64,000 nt of DNA, taken from assembly GCF_040100845.1 (NCBI RefSeq), contig NZ_JAZHSH010000001.1, positions 4,162,723 through 4,226,722 on the forward strand, given 5' to 3'. The position numbers and the translations under genes are program-made. The DNA comes from Chengkuizengella sp. SCS-71B (GTDB lineage: Bacteria; Bacillota; Bacilli; Paenibacillales; KCTC-33759). The notes under the pieces are model-generated. The model was not told the origin of the DNA, did not search any database, and saw only the letters and a program-made list of their open reading frames with translations. This document shows, in pieces, positions 56,739 through 64,000 of the stretch; the stretch's first letter is position 1; each line of letters begins with the position of its first letter.

Positions 56739-57158
56739 TTATAATTTCTTTTTCATGTTGCTGTTCTTATGTAGATAAGAAGCCTTTGCTTCCTCTTGCT
56801 CTTCTTCAGCATTTCTACTTGTTACATCACGAACCTCTCTCGCAATTCTAAGGCTGCAGTTATCACATATTTTTCCTACTTTTATTAATTGCCCGCATGA
56901 ATTACAAGGATAACCTAAGTTTACCAATTCACCAATTAAAATACGACCTTCATGAATAAATTGTGTGATTTGACGCACGGATACATCTGTTTCTTCACTT
57001 AATTCATAAATCGTACACGCGCGGTTCTCTTTTATATATTCCGTACATCTTTCATATTGTTGATTGATATCTTCCACACATCTTGGACAGATGTTACTAA
57101 CGTTCTTCACAAATAAACGACCGCAATTTATACAATTATTTAATTGATCTATAGACAT
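56739..57158 (-). CDS. yvyF: YvyF flagellar-operon zinc-ribbon protein
   Basis: A 139-residue protein with two zinc-ribbon-like halves: NCINCGRLF...ICPRC and YPCNSCGQLI...ICDNC. Between them is an HTH-like segment (IYELSEETDVSVRQITQFI). Matches the TIGR03826 / YvyF group that begins the flgM unit in Bacillales. The ATG at 57158 has GAGGTG six bases upstream. Confidence 0.87.
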   Translation of the reverse strand: MSIDQLNNCINCGRLFVKNVSNICPRCVEDINQQYERCTEYIKENRACTIYELSEETDVSVRQITQFIHEGRILIGELVNLGYPCNSCGQLIKVGKICDNCSLRIAREVRDVTSRNAEEEQEEAKASYLHKNSNMKKKL

Positions 57159-57285
57159 AATATACACCTCGGATTTCTATATATCCTACCAAAATAAACT
57201 ATTTTTTATTAATATATCATACCTGAAGAAGGTTAGTGTGTATACTACTATATTGTCAATTATTGCATTAAAATGTAGAAAATTA

Positions 57286-57294
57286 TGGTATACT
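57286..57294 (+). promoter_or_regulatory. extended -10 promoter of the second type I toxin
   Basis: TGGTATACT (TGnTATAAT with one mismatch). The expected start is about 57301, exactly at the 5' segment complementary to the 3' region. Confidence 0.55.
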
Positions 57295-57354
57295 ATTCCT
57301 TGTACAACTTCAACTTGAGTGGGAAAGCTCCTTCCTGAAAAGGAGGTGATGCTT

Positions 57355-57435
57355 ATGAACATTTCCTTTGTCGATGTGATCATGTTCGGAATATTTCTTC
57401 TGGCACTGTTGACATATATTGAAAAAAGGAAATAA
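57355..57435 (+). CDS. putative holin-like toxin peptide, type I TA
   Basis: A 26-residue hydrophobic peptide, MNISFVDVIMFGIFLLALLT then YIEKRK. The F-G motif, single helix, and Y-I-x-K-R-K tail fit the holin-like toxin family. AAAGGAGGTG is 6 bases before the ATG and lies in a potential hairpin. It sits on the plus strand between the yvyF promoter region and nagZ, opposite to the neighbours. Confidence 0.72.
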   Translation: MNISFVDVIMFGIFLLALLTYIEKRK

Positions 57436-57519
57436 CCCCACTCTATGGTTGACGCCTAGTGGGTTATTCCCTTCACTTTTTACTTTGGAAGGAGTTCCTA
57501 CCAAAATGAGTTGTACACG

Positions 57520-57546
57520 GAGTCGGCTGGCACCCGACTCTTTTTT
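57520..57546 (+). terminator. terminator of the second toxin transcript
   Basis: GAGTCGG / CCGACTC perfect 7-bp stem, 7-base loop, then six T. Confidence 0.85.
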
Positions 57547-57599
57547 ATTGTATCAATTAATATACATATTATACCACTCAGTAATTGAAAATGCACTAT

Positions 57600-58901
57600 T
57601 TAATCTATTAGCTGATCTCTTACAGCTTGGTGTTCCTCAGAACCTACAACCTCAAGACCTGCTTCAGATAAAGGAGCATCATTTATGCGATATTTTTCCT
57701 TTAACCTTAATATCCTCTCTACACCTTCGTTTAACTGGTGTAAAGAAATCTCTCCAGCTTCAACAGCCACTTCAATTGATTGTATTGCCTCTAATTGCAA
57801 ATCATATTGATGTGAATAAAGTAAAAGATCCATCCCAGCTTGGACAGCATATACCGCAGCTTCTCCTGCTCTGTAATGTTTTTTAATCGCTCCCATTTCC
57901 ATATCATCCGTGATAACAACACCTTGAAAATCCATTTCATTTCGTAATAACTCCGTAATGAGTATTTTTGATAATGATGCAGGTCTTCCACTCCCATCTA
58001 GGTTAGGGTATTGAATATGGGCAGCCATCACTACATCTGCACCTTCCTGTATTGCTTCTTGAAATGGTTGAAGTTCTAGTTCTTTCAGTTGCTCTACCGT
58101 TTTATAAACTACAGGTAAACCTATATGTGAATCAACAATAGTATCACCATGTCCAGGGAAGTGTTTCACTACAGGTATGACATTCGATTTTTGCAAACCG
58201 AACATAAATGCGGTTCCGTGTTCTTTAACTATTTCTGGTGTTGTTCCATAAGCACGGTCTCCGATAACTGTATTTTGGGGATTACTGAAAATATCAAAAA
58301 CAGGTGCGTAATCCATATTAATACCATGTGCTGCCAATTCTTTACCAATCACTAGCCCGATATCATGAGTTAGGAGAGGATTATCCTTTCCCCCTATAAA
58401 TAAATTGGATGGGAATTTGGTCGCGTTGCTTGGCAAACGAGACACTCTACCGCCTTCCTCATCTACAGAGATAAATAATGGGACTTGATTGGACTGATTT
58501 AGTTGCTTTAAATCATTGGTTAGCTGTATAAGCTGCTTACTTGTTTCAATATTTCTACTAAATAAAATAATGCCACCAACATGGTGATTTTGAATCAAGG
58601 TTTTAATTTGATCATTTGGTACCAAACCATCAAAACCTACTACAAAAAGTTGACCGATTTTTTGTTTTAATGTCATTTGTTCAAGTTGTTGAATGATTGG
58701 ATCTTGTTCTTGTTCATCTTCTATGAAAGAAGATTGATCCTCATTTGGTGGAGCTGAATCTTTTGCATCTATTCCCACCGAAGGATTAGACTTTGGGATT
58801 CCTGTGGGTGGGGTATCTCTTAAATCTATGGGATCAGCACTCTGACAGGCTGTTAGAAAACTAATTATGATAATGAAGGGTACTAAAACCCATTTGTTCA
58901 T
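57600..58901 (-). CDS. nagZ: beta-N-acetylhexosaminidase NagZ, lipoprotein
   Basis: A 433-residue GH3 enzyme that removes N-acetylglucosamine from muropeptides in cell-wall recycling. A lipobox (FLTAC) follows the signal, so the protein is anchored to the outer face of the membrane. The family motif KHFPGHGDTIVDSH holds the catalytic His/Asp pair, and the nucleophile Asp is in VITDDMEMGAI. The start at 58901 has AAGGA nine bases upstream; the ATG at 58910 touches that site and is less likely. Confidence 0.92.
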   Translation of the reverse strand: MNKWVLVPFIIIISFLTACQSADPIDLRDTPPTGIPKSNPSVGIDAKDSAPPNEDQSSFIEDEQEQDPIIQQLEQMTLKQKIGQLFVVGFDGLVPNDQIKTLIQNHHVGGIILFSRNIETSKQLIQLTNDLKQLNQSNQVPLFISVDEEGGRVSRLPSNATKFPSNLFIGGKDNPLLTHDIGLVIGKELAAHGINMDYAPVFDIFSNPQNTVIGDRAYGTTPEIVKEHGTAFMFGLQKSNVIPVVKHFPGHGDTIVDSHIGLPVVYKTVEQLKELELQPFQEAIQEGADVVMAAHIQYPNLDGSGRPASLSKILITELLRNEMDFQGVVITDDMEMGAIKKHYRAGEAAVYAVQAGMDLLLYSHQYDLQLEAIQSIEVAVEAGEISLHQLNEGVERILRLKEKYRINDAPLSEAGLEVVGSEEHQAVRDQLID

Positions 58902-58934
58902 GTCATTCATTCCTTCCTCAAGGATAACTCCTCA

Positions 58935-59064
58935 TCACTTTATTTTTCGATGGATGGACCACATTTCTGCTTCTACTTCTTGTGGAAGAAGCCCTGCATG
59001 TCCGATAAAAGATTGATTTGATTTTCTAATGGCTAACATTAAACTAATATGACCGTTGCCAAAA
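58935..59064 (-). pseudogene. GNAT acetyltransferase, C-side fragment after IS607 insertion
   Basis: Reads GNGHISLMLAIRKSNQSFIG then HAGLLPQEVEAEMWSIHRK and stops. The middle of a RimJ/RimL-type GNAT domain is recognisable (F-I-G-H-A-G-L), but the rest of the C-terminal half is missing. The N-side fragment is at 61026-61203; joining the two across GG restores one frame. Confidence 0.7.
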
Positions 59065-59200
59065 CCTTATAAAACTCTATAAAGTCATGTTTATTTCCCT
59101 GTTCATCGTGTCCGATTTTGCCATGGCTACTCTCGTTTGATATAACACATCCAAGGGCGTAAATTCCCATACAACGAATGGTACACATCAACGATATCTT

Positions 59201-60331
59201 TTAAAGTGATATTACGCTGATTTGTTGATAGTTTGATAGATTCAGACTTGCATTATAGTCTCGATCTATCACCAAACCACATGAATTACATTGGTATGTA
59301 CGATCTGATAGTTTAAGGTCTTTTTTTACTTCTCCACAACAACTACATGTCTTAGAAGATGGATACCATTTATCAGCGAGTATTAATTCAATTCCATAAA
59401 ACTTACATTTGTACTCCATTTGTTTTTTAAACTCATGTAAACATTGTTTTGCAATCGCTTTGGATAAATGTTTGTTTTTCATCATGCCTTTAATATTCAA
59501 ATCTTCCATAACAACTTTAGATGGCTTGGTTTTCACGATCTCATTCGTTGTTTGATGCAAATAATTGTTTCTTATATTTGCTAATTTACGGTGTACTAAC
59601 TTTATTTTCTTTTCGAGTTTTATAATGTTGCATGTTTTGACGAAACGGTTTCCCTCCTTATTCATTTCATATTTTTTTGATAGGGTGCGTTGCAACCTAC
59701 GCAACTTCTTTTCCATCTTTTTGATTCTTTTTGTTTTGTTTATATTTTTAAACGTCATTCCATTACTACATACAGCTAAATCTTTAATACCTACATCAAC
59801 ACCGATAACTTCATCTGTTAATTCAATTTTCGATTGTTCTTCTTCCACTCCAACGGATAAATACCAGTACTTTCCGTCAAAACTTACTCTAGGGTTCATG
59901 TATTTCACTTCCATCGGAATTTGTTCAGTTGTGTTAACCCATCCTACCTTTTCGATCAACACTTTCATTGGCTTTACTTTCAACTTTTCCGTGTCATTGT
60001 AAAACGATGGTTTACTTTTACGTCTGCTCTTAAACTTTGGTTTGTCAGCCAGACCTTTAAAGAAACGTTTATAAGCATTACAAGCATCTTTAACAGCTTG
60101 TTTAGCCACGTTATTTGACACTTCATTTAGCCATTGCAACTCAGTTTTCTTTAATTGGGTTAGTTCTTTCCTCAACGTACCATCTAAGATAAACTTCCCA
60201 CCGTTGTTGTAGTTTTCTTCTTGTCTTGCCAATGTCCAGTTGTAGATGAATCTTGCTGTACCAACGGATTGCCAAAGCTTCTGCTCTTGCTCTTCATTCG
60301 GCTTGATTCTAATTTTCTTGGCTAGGATCAT
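59201..60331 (-). CDS. tnpB: TnpB RNA-guided nuclease of IS607
   Basis: A 376-residue TnpB. RuvC residues are present: D in IGVDVGIKDLAV, E in VMEDLNIKGM, D in DRDYNASLNL. The zinc ribbon is C-S-C-C-G...C-N-S-C-G. An N-terminal HTH_OrfB segment (MILAKKIRIKPNEEQEQKL) is intact. Start at ATG 60331, ten bases after AAGGAG. The C-terminus ends early (SVISL); just after the stop another frame shows WEFTPLDV, a pattern seen at TnpB tails, so the tail may be frameshifted. The region beyond the stop should carry the omega RNA. Confidence 0.88.
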   Translation of the reverse strand: MILAKKIRIKPNEEQEQKLWQSVGTARFIYNWTLARQEENYNNGGKFILDGTLRKELTQLKKTELQWLNEVSNNVAKQAVKDACNAYKRFFKGLADKPKFKSRRKSKPSFYNDTEKLKVKPMKVLIEKVGWVNTTEQIPMEVKYMNPRVSFDGKYWYLSVGVEEEQSKIELTDEVIGVDVGIKDLAVCSNGMTFKNINKTKRIKKMEKKLRRLQRTLSKKYEMNKEGNRFVKTCNIIKLEKKIKLVHRKLANIRNNYLHQTTNEIVKTKPSKVVMEDLNIKGMMKNKHLSKAIAKQCLHEFKKQMEYKCKFYGIELILADKWYPSSKTCSCCGEVKKDLKLSDRTYQCNSCGLVIDRDYNASLNLSNYQQISVISL

Positions 60332-60935
60332 CTTCAACTAACTCCTTAATCATTTTCTTAGCTTTGTTGGCTCTTTTACCTTGAAGTCTGCAACTAAACA
60401 CAGTCACAATTTGAATTAAATCCTCAACTAATTCTTGTTCTTCGGTTTTTTCCGTGTGATCTATAATTTCAATTGTTGTTCCATATTTGTCACATAGATT
60501 TTCTATTAATTCAAAACCAAATCGAATTAAACGATCTTTATAAAGGATGACTACTTTCTCTACTTCTGAATTCGTAATCTTATCTATGAGTTGATTTAAT
60601 CCCTTTTTATTGTAGTTAATCCCACTGCCAATATCAGAAATGATTTCAAATTGATAACCTTTTGCTAACATATAGGTTCTTACGTTTTCTATCTGTCTTT
60701 CAAGATCATCTTTTTGCTTATGGGAGGACACTCTACAATAACCTATGACTTTTTTGTTTAATTGCTTTTCTCCTTTAATACCTAAGAAGTGATTAAGTTG
60801 TTCTTGAGAATAATATCGATAACCACTAACTGACACGTGATCAGGCTTAAATTTTCCTTGTTTATCCCAATTTCGCAATGTATCCTTTGTTTTTCCAATT
60901 AACTTTGCAAATTGGCCTATTGAGTAGTATTTCAA
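60309..60935 (-). CDS. tnpA: IS607 serine recombinase TnpA
   Basis: A 208-residue transposase with an N-terminal MerR-like HTH (YSIGQFAKLIGKTKDTLRNW) and a serine-resolvase catalytic domain; the nucleophile Ser lies in YCRVSSHKQKDDLERQ. Start at TTG 60935, with AAGGAG nine bases upstream. Overlaps tnpB by 23 bases, the usual IS607 layout. It looks intact. Confidence 0.9.
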   Translation of the reverse strand: MKYYSIGQFAKLIGKTKDTLRNWDKQGKFKPDHVSVSGYRYYSQEQLNHFLGIKGEKQLNKKVIGYCRVSSHKQKDDLERQIENVRTYMLAKGYQFEIISDIGSGINYNKKGLNQLIDKITNSEVEKVVILYKDRLIRFGFELIENLCDKYGTTIEIIDHTEKTEEQELVEDLIQIVTVFSCRLQGKRANKAKKMIKELVEDDPSQEN

Positions 60936-61025
60936 ATCTATCAACTCCTTATCCTAATTATACCAACTATAGTATAAAAAAGATAAAAAGTTTTATAGAC
61001 TTTCATAATTGTTATTTAACTGTTA

Positions 61026-61203
61026 TTACCCTTCTTCATATTTGTTCATCCATAATTTCATTCGTTCTTTAGTAAAATCCTCGGTCCAAATTGTCCCTTT
61101 ACCAATATATTTCATCACATCTGGGTCAGAGGTCATTGAAATTAAGAAGTTCAAATATTTCAATGTGTATTTTCGAAAGATGAGACGATCAGTTTCTATC
61201 ATT
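61026..61203 (-). pseudogene. GNAT acetyltransferase, N-side fragment before IS607
   Basis: Starts at ATG 61203 (AAAGGAG nine bases upstream) directly after the DUF4184 stop. Reads MIETDRLIFRKYTLKYLNFL, DPDVMKYIGKG...MKLWMNKYEEG, then runs into IS sequence and stops. This is the N-terminal part of a GNAT domain; its continuation lies beyond the IS at 58935-59064. Confidence 0.75.
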
Positions 61204-61947
61204 TTATATTTCTCCTTTTATTTTATAAAACAATGATGCTGTAAATATGCCTAATAACGTTCCAGAAATGGGTGAAACAACTAAGATTCCAATAGTATTA
61301 TTGCTTGATGTGAATACAAGTTTTAAAATAGTAACTATCAAAGCAATGGATAGAACTATACTCCAGTATTTTAGTTTTTGATTTTGGCTAATGATTCTTT
61401 TTCTATGTACAATATTTTGTTTACGCAATAATTGGAAACATAGGAGGGTTAACAACACAAGACCCGATATAGATAATGTGTGCTGTAGTAACTTATATAC
61501 AGACATCTCATTTATTATATTTGATAAGAAAGAAAATTTTAAAACAAAATACCCACTTGTATGTGTAAAAGCATCTATAAAAATATGAGAAAAGAAGCCA
61601 ATAACTACTGAGGTTAAAAAAACAAGCCATTTTCGAAACGTATTTAACTGCCATGAATGGAACACTTGATAGGACCTCATATCTAAGTTATAGAAACTGG
61701 GTAAATGTAATGATAGGGTTTTAACTATTATTTTATGAAAAATGAAAGCAAATAAAATACTTAGAGGAATAGCCTGCACAATCAATCCTGTTAATGAGTG
61801 ACCTATTGTTCGATAGGGTTCCAATGCTATGAAATACTCAAAATCAGGGGACATACTTCCTAGGACGAGACCCGTAACACAAAAATACTTTGGTTGAATC
61901 CATTTTAGTGGAATGGCATATAGTGGATGTGAGAAAGTGAATGGCAT
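61204..61947 (-). CDS. DUF4184 family membrane protein
   Basis: A 247-residue protein with about six transmembrane helices. The N-terminal MPFTFSHPLYAIPLKWIQPK, GSMSPDFEYF and SHIFIDAFTHTSGYF fit DUF4184. Enzymatic role unproven; the conserved His/Asp suggests a metal-dependent membrane hydrolase. It overlapped in one operon with the GNAT gene before the insertion. Confidence 0.78.
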   Translation of the reverse strand: MPFTFSHPLYAIPLKWIQPKYFCVTGLVLGSMSPDFEYFIALEPYRTIGHSLTGLIVQAIPLSILFAFIFHKIIVKTLSLHLPSFYNLDMRSYQVFHSWQLNTFRKWLVFLTSVVIGFFSHIFIDAFTHTSGYFVLKFSFLSNIINEMSVYKLLQHTLSISGLVLLTLLCFQLLRKQNIVHRKRIISQNQKLKYWSIVLSIALIVTILKLVFTSSNNTIGILVVSPISGTLLGIFTASLFYKIKGEI

Positions 61948-62167
61948 ATTGATTCTCCTTTATTGGTATCTCCATTCCATCTAAGACATAAAGCTTTCTA
62001 TAATCAGGTTTAATATTTTACCTATTTTTATGTGTGTTGTAAATGATTTTTACTATTATCCACATTATAACACTATAGAGTTTGTGAAAATTCATTTACT
62101 TATATTTCGTATGTTTCGAATATTCAAAAAAAGGGAAATATGCGATATAATAGGAGGTGAAAGAGAG

Positions 62168-62704
62168 GTGATCATTTTGATTCAATACGTACCAAAAGAA
62201 CAAATTCAAATGGTTAGAGAGCAGAGCGCTTCATTTAATCCGAATCAACAATTGTTTTTAGATACCCTTGCTACTTTTTTAACAGCTCAAACTACTTTAA
62301 CAAAAAAAGATATTATTGATTTAATAGACCAAGCTAATGATGCAGGTGCACCTGATTTTGCAAATTTATTAAATTCATTAGTTGATAAACCCTATTCAGA
62401 GATTGCAAAAATCCCTTTAAATACTAGTGAAAAATTTTACAGTGCTAATGAATTTGCTGATATTTGTGGTGTCTCAGTGCAATTAGTTCGCAGGGAGTGT
62501 GACAAAAAAAACATTCAAGCAACTAAAGGGAAAAAAAATTCTTGGATTATTTCTGAAAAACAATTTGGAAATCCACTTTGTCAGCGCTGGTTAAAAAACA
62601 AACAAATGATGTGGTCAAATATTAAAGATGCAAAGGAAGTTTTAAAAGAAAGTGATGCATTTATTCAAAACATGAAAAAAATTGAAGAAGACAGAAAGAA
62701 ATAG
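62168..62704 (+). CDS. antitoxin of a PIN-domain TA pair
   Basis: About 178 residues from the GTG at 62168 (AGGAGG upstream); a TTG at 62177 is an alternative, and the longer upstream reading is unlikely. The middle (about 97-135: SANEFADICGVSVQLVRREC) looks like an excisionase/MerR-type HTH, followed by a helical C-terminus rich in Lys/Glu. It lies 10 bases before the PIN gene in the same direction, the normal antitoxin position, and probably represses its own operon. Family not recognised. Confidence 0.62.
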   Translation: MIILIQYVPKEQIQMVREQSASFNPNQQLFLDTLATFLTAQTTLTKKDIIDLIDQANDAGAPDFANLLNSLVDKPYSEIAKIPLNTSEKFYSANEFADICGVSVQLVRRECDKKNIQATKGKKNSWIISEKQFGNPLCQRWLKNKQMMWSNIKDAKEVLKESDAFIQNMKKIEEDRKK

Positions 62705-62714
62705 GAGAAAATAA

Positions 62715-63233
62715 ATGAAACGATATTTAATTGATACTAACATCGTCCGCTTCTATATTCAAGGTAATACTCAAGTAGAAACTTTTATGAAACAGTGTGA
62801 AGTGAATGATGATATTCTTCTCATTTCTATGGTAACCGTAGGAGAGTTAAGATCTCAACTCATTGAGATTAATAGTAAACATCGACCAGCATTGCGACGG
62901 TTAATTAAAACATTCCCTAAAATCGAAGTCACAGACCCAGAAGATAAAAAAGCACACGCATATAGAAGAATGGCTAGGAAGATAAGAGCACAGCACCAAA
63001 AAGAAAAGAAACCCTATCAACCTAAGTTACCTGGACTAGCAGATTCTAAAATTGCCGTGGATGCAATCAACGAGCAATTAGATATCATTACTAACAATAC
63101 AAAAGACTTCCAAATTGCTCGTTTCTTTGGTATTTCTCTTTATGATCCTATCAGAAATTTATGGTATTATCCTATTAAAAGAAGATTAGAGAATCATACT
63201 AGATTTATACTCCCTAACGAAAAATATACTTAA
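62715..63233 (+). CDS. PIN-domain toxin, VapC-like ribonuclease
   Basis: A 172-residue PIN protein. Acidic residues of the active site: D8 (LIDTNIV), the Glu in VGELRSQ, Asp in LADSKIAVDAI, and Asp in TNNTKDFQ. PIN toxins cut tRNA or mRNA when the antitoxin is degraded. It is larger than a minimal VapC by a basic insertion (about 95-115). Convergent with comFC, four bases away. Confidence 0.8.
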   Translation: MKRYLIDTNIVRFYIQGNTQVETFMKQCEVNDDILLISMVTVGELRSQLIEINSKHRPALRRLIKTFPKIEVTDPEDKKAHAYRRMARKIRAQHQKEKKPYQPKLPGLADSKIAVDAINEQLDIITNNTKDFQIARFFGISLYDPIRNLWYYPIKRRLENHTRFILPNEKYT

Positions 63234-63236
63234 ACA

Positions 63237-63989
63237 TCACCTCGCCCAAGTTACCCCATACACCTTAGCAGGCAAGTAAGACGTAATCACTTTCGCACAC
63301 TCATTTAACGTACTGCCCGTTGTATATACATCATCAATCACAATGATACGCATAACTCTCCCTTTATTTATTCGTTTCAATTCTTTTTCATTGATAACAA
63401 AGGCTCCTTGTATATTAGAAAAACGATTTGACCAAGAGCCTACACTTTGTTTTTCGGTATGTCGAACTCTTTGCAAGAGTTTAACGACAGGAATTTGATG
63501 TAGTCTACTCAGACCTTTCGCAAATCGTTCTGCTTGATTAAAACCTCTCTCTTGTAATCTTTGCTCACTTAACGGGATATAAGTAAAGCAGTTTATAGGG
63601 TAATTCTTTAATGGAGTGGACGTTAATAAAAATTGATATGCATAATCTACCATTTTTATAAATAAATCTTCGATTCTTTCATCCCCTCTGTATTTATATA
63701 ACGCCAACCATTCACGCATGATGTCATTGTATTCCACTGCACTTCGACTGTATTCATAATAGGTGTTTGATCTGCGATCACAATCTTGACAAACTTCAAA
63801 TCGTCCACATTTGAGGCATAAAACTTTGCTTATCCACGGTATCTTTGCAGTACATGATTTACATAAGGATAAATTATGATTAGCTTGCGGGGTTACTTTA
63901 CAGATCAAACATATTCTAGAGTTATTTGAAAAAAAGGAACGCAAAAGCTGGAGCTGAGTTTGAATAAAATGATCTTTTTCTTTAAACAT
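63237..63989 (-). CDS. comFC: ComF family protein ComFC
   Basis: A 250-residue protein with an N-terminal zinc-binding Cys cluster (CLICK, CKSC, CLKCG, CQDC) and a phosphoribosyltransferase domain with the PRPP motif VIDDVYTTGSTLNECA. ComFC is needed for natural transformation, acting with ComFA in the cytoplasm on incoming single-stranded DNA. It begins 12 bases from the window edge; comFA should lie just beyond. The normal ComF-yvyF linkage is interrupted by the 57-63 kb accessory genes. Confidence 0.92.
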   Translation of the reverse strand: MFKEKDHFIQTQLQLLRSFFSNNSRICLICKVTPQANHNLSLCKSCTAKIPWISKVLCLKCGRFEVCQDCDRRSNTYYEYSRSAVEYNDIMREWLALYKYRGDERIEDLFIKMVDYAYQFLLTSTPLKNYPINCFTYIPLSEQRLQERGFNQAERFAKGLSRLHQIPVVKLLQRVRHTEKQSVGSWSNRFSNIQGAFVINEKELKRINKGRVMRIIVIDDVYTTGSTLNECAKVITSYLPAKVYGVTWAR

Positions 63990-64000
63990 TGAATCTACCA

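Larger units (their letters stand above)
57301..57546 (+). ncRNA. second type I toxin mRNA with 5'/3' long-range pairing
   Basis: TGTACAACT (57301-57309) is perfectly complementary to AGTTGTACA (57509-57517), and CTCCTTCC (57328-57335) to GGAAGGAG (57487-57494). The same CTCCTT can also pair locally with AAGGAG of the ribosome site, hiding it. Ends at the terminator 57520-57546. Architecture matches the locus at 9308-9560. Confidence 0.55.
59066..61030 (-). mobile_element. IS607-family insertion sequence
   Basis: About 1.96 kb carrying tnpA (serine recombinase) and tnpB. The boundaries are inferred from the split GNAT gene: minus-strand GAAGAAGG / insertion / AAGG-TTTTGGC, so the element sits at a GG dinucleotide, the known IS607 preference. 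No terminal inverted repeats or target duplication are seen, as expected for the family. Confidence 0.8.

Noticed and set aside
57186-57383. 65-residue minus-strand ORF opposite the second holin-like toxin
   Set aside because: Lies antisense to the toxin mRNA and lacks a ribosome site; the plus-strand peptide explains the region.
57419-57886. 155-residue plus-strand ORF overlapping nagZ
   Set aside because: Shadow of nagZ; begins inside the toxin 3' region without ribosome site.

Overview
The window looks like a chromosomal segment of a low-GC Gram-positive member of Bacillales. The syntenic blocks comFC...yvyF-flgM-flgN-flgK-flgL-yviE-fliW-csrA-hag-flaG-fliD-fliS, hpf-secA-prfB-yvjA and ftsE-ftsX-(M23)-ctp-minJ follow the Bacillus/Paenibacillus order. 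The base composition (AT-rich) and the mix of secreted proteins suggest a Paenibacillaceae-like organism; this is inference, since no 16S or other taxonomic marker is present. Almost all genes lie on the minus strand, so blocks are best read from right to left.

Layout from left to right. 1-1.4 kb: three small secreted proteins in one operon, then a non-coding gap with a possible decayed 5S rRNA. 1.9-7.9 kb: the cell-division/envelope block minJ-like, ctp protease, M23 hydrolase activator, ftsX, ftsE. 8-12.3 kb: a variable zone with a MITE-like repeat, a tiny exported peptide, a holin-like type I toxin locus, a flavin oxidoreductase, and remnants of polymorphic-toxin tips with orphan immunity-like genes. 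12.3-22.8 kb: a 2350-residue RHS polymorphic toxin (TTG start, Hint domain, C-terminal toxin, 1-base-overlapping immunity gene) with an unusual cohesin/dockerin-like insert, followed by a frameshifted composite pseudogene and a FnIII/cohesin protein. 23.1-31.8 kb: five tandem secreted Kelch-propeller/FnIII proteins, each with its own near-identical promoter and terminator. 32-41 kb: the argC-J-B-D-F-G-H operon with a 285-bp tandem duplication at argB/argD. 41-47 kb: yvjA, prfB (with the programmed frameshift), secA and hpf, with a DnaA-box cluster upstream of hpf. 47-57 kb: the flagellar late-gene block with CsrA/FliW control of flagellin. 57-64 kb: a second holin-like type I toxin, nagZ, an IS607 element that has split a GNAT acetyltransferase gene, a PIN-domain toxin-antitoxin pair, and comFC.

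How the genes fit together. The flagellar, envelope and arginine blocks are ordinary housekeeping. The accessory part is dominated by secreted modular proteins that share parts. The RHS leader occurs in both the intact RHS gene and the pseudogene. The FnIII-cohesin pair occurs in the pseudogene and in the gene next to it. The roughly 75-residue C-terminal module of the Kelch proteins is also inside that neighbouring gene, which additionally appears to use a Kelch-type promoter. This points to local shuffling of exported surface modules next to a contact-dependent toxin. The least described items are the Kelch array with its shared module, the RHS cohesin/dockerin insert, the two toxin mRNAs with 5'/3' complementarity, the DnaA-box cluster, and a repeat with a conserved 40-nt loop between arms that change sequence but stay complementary.
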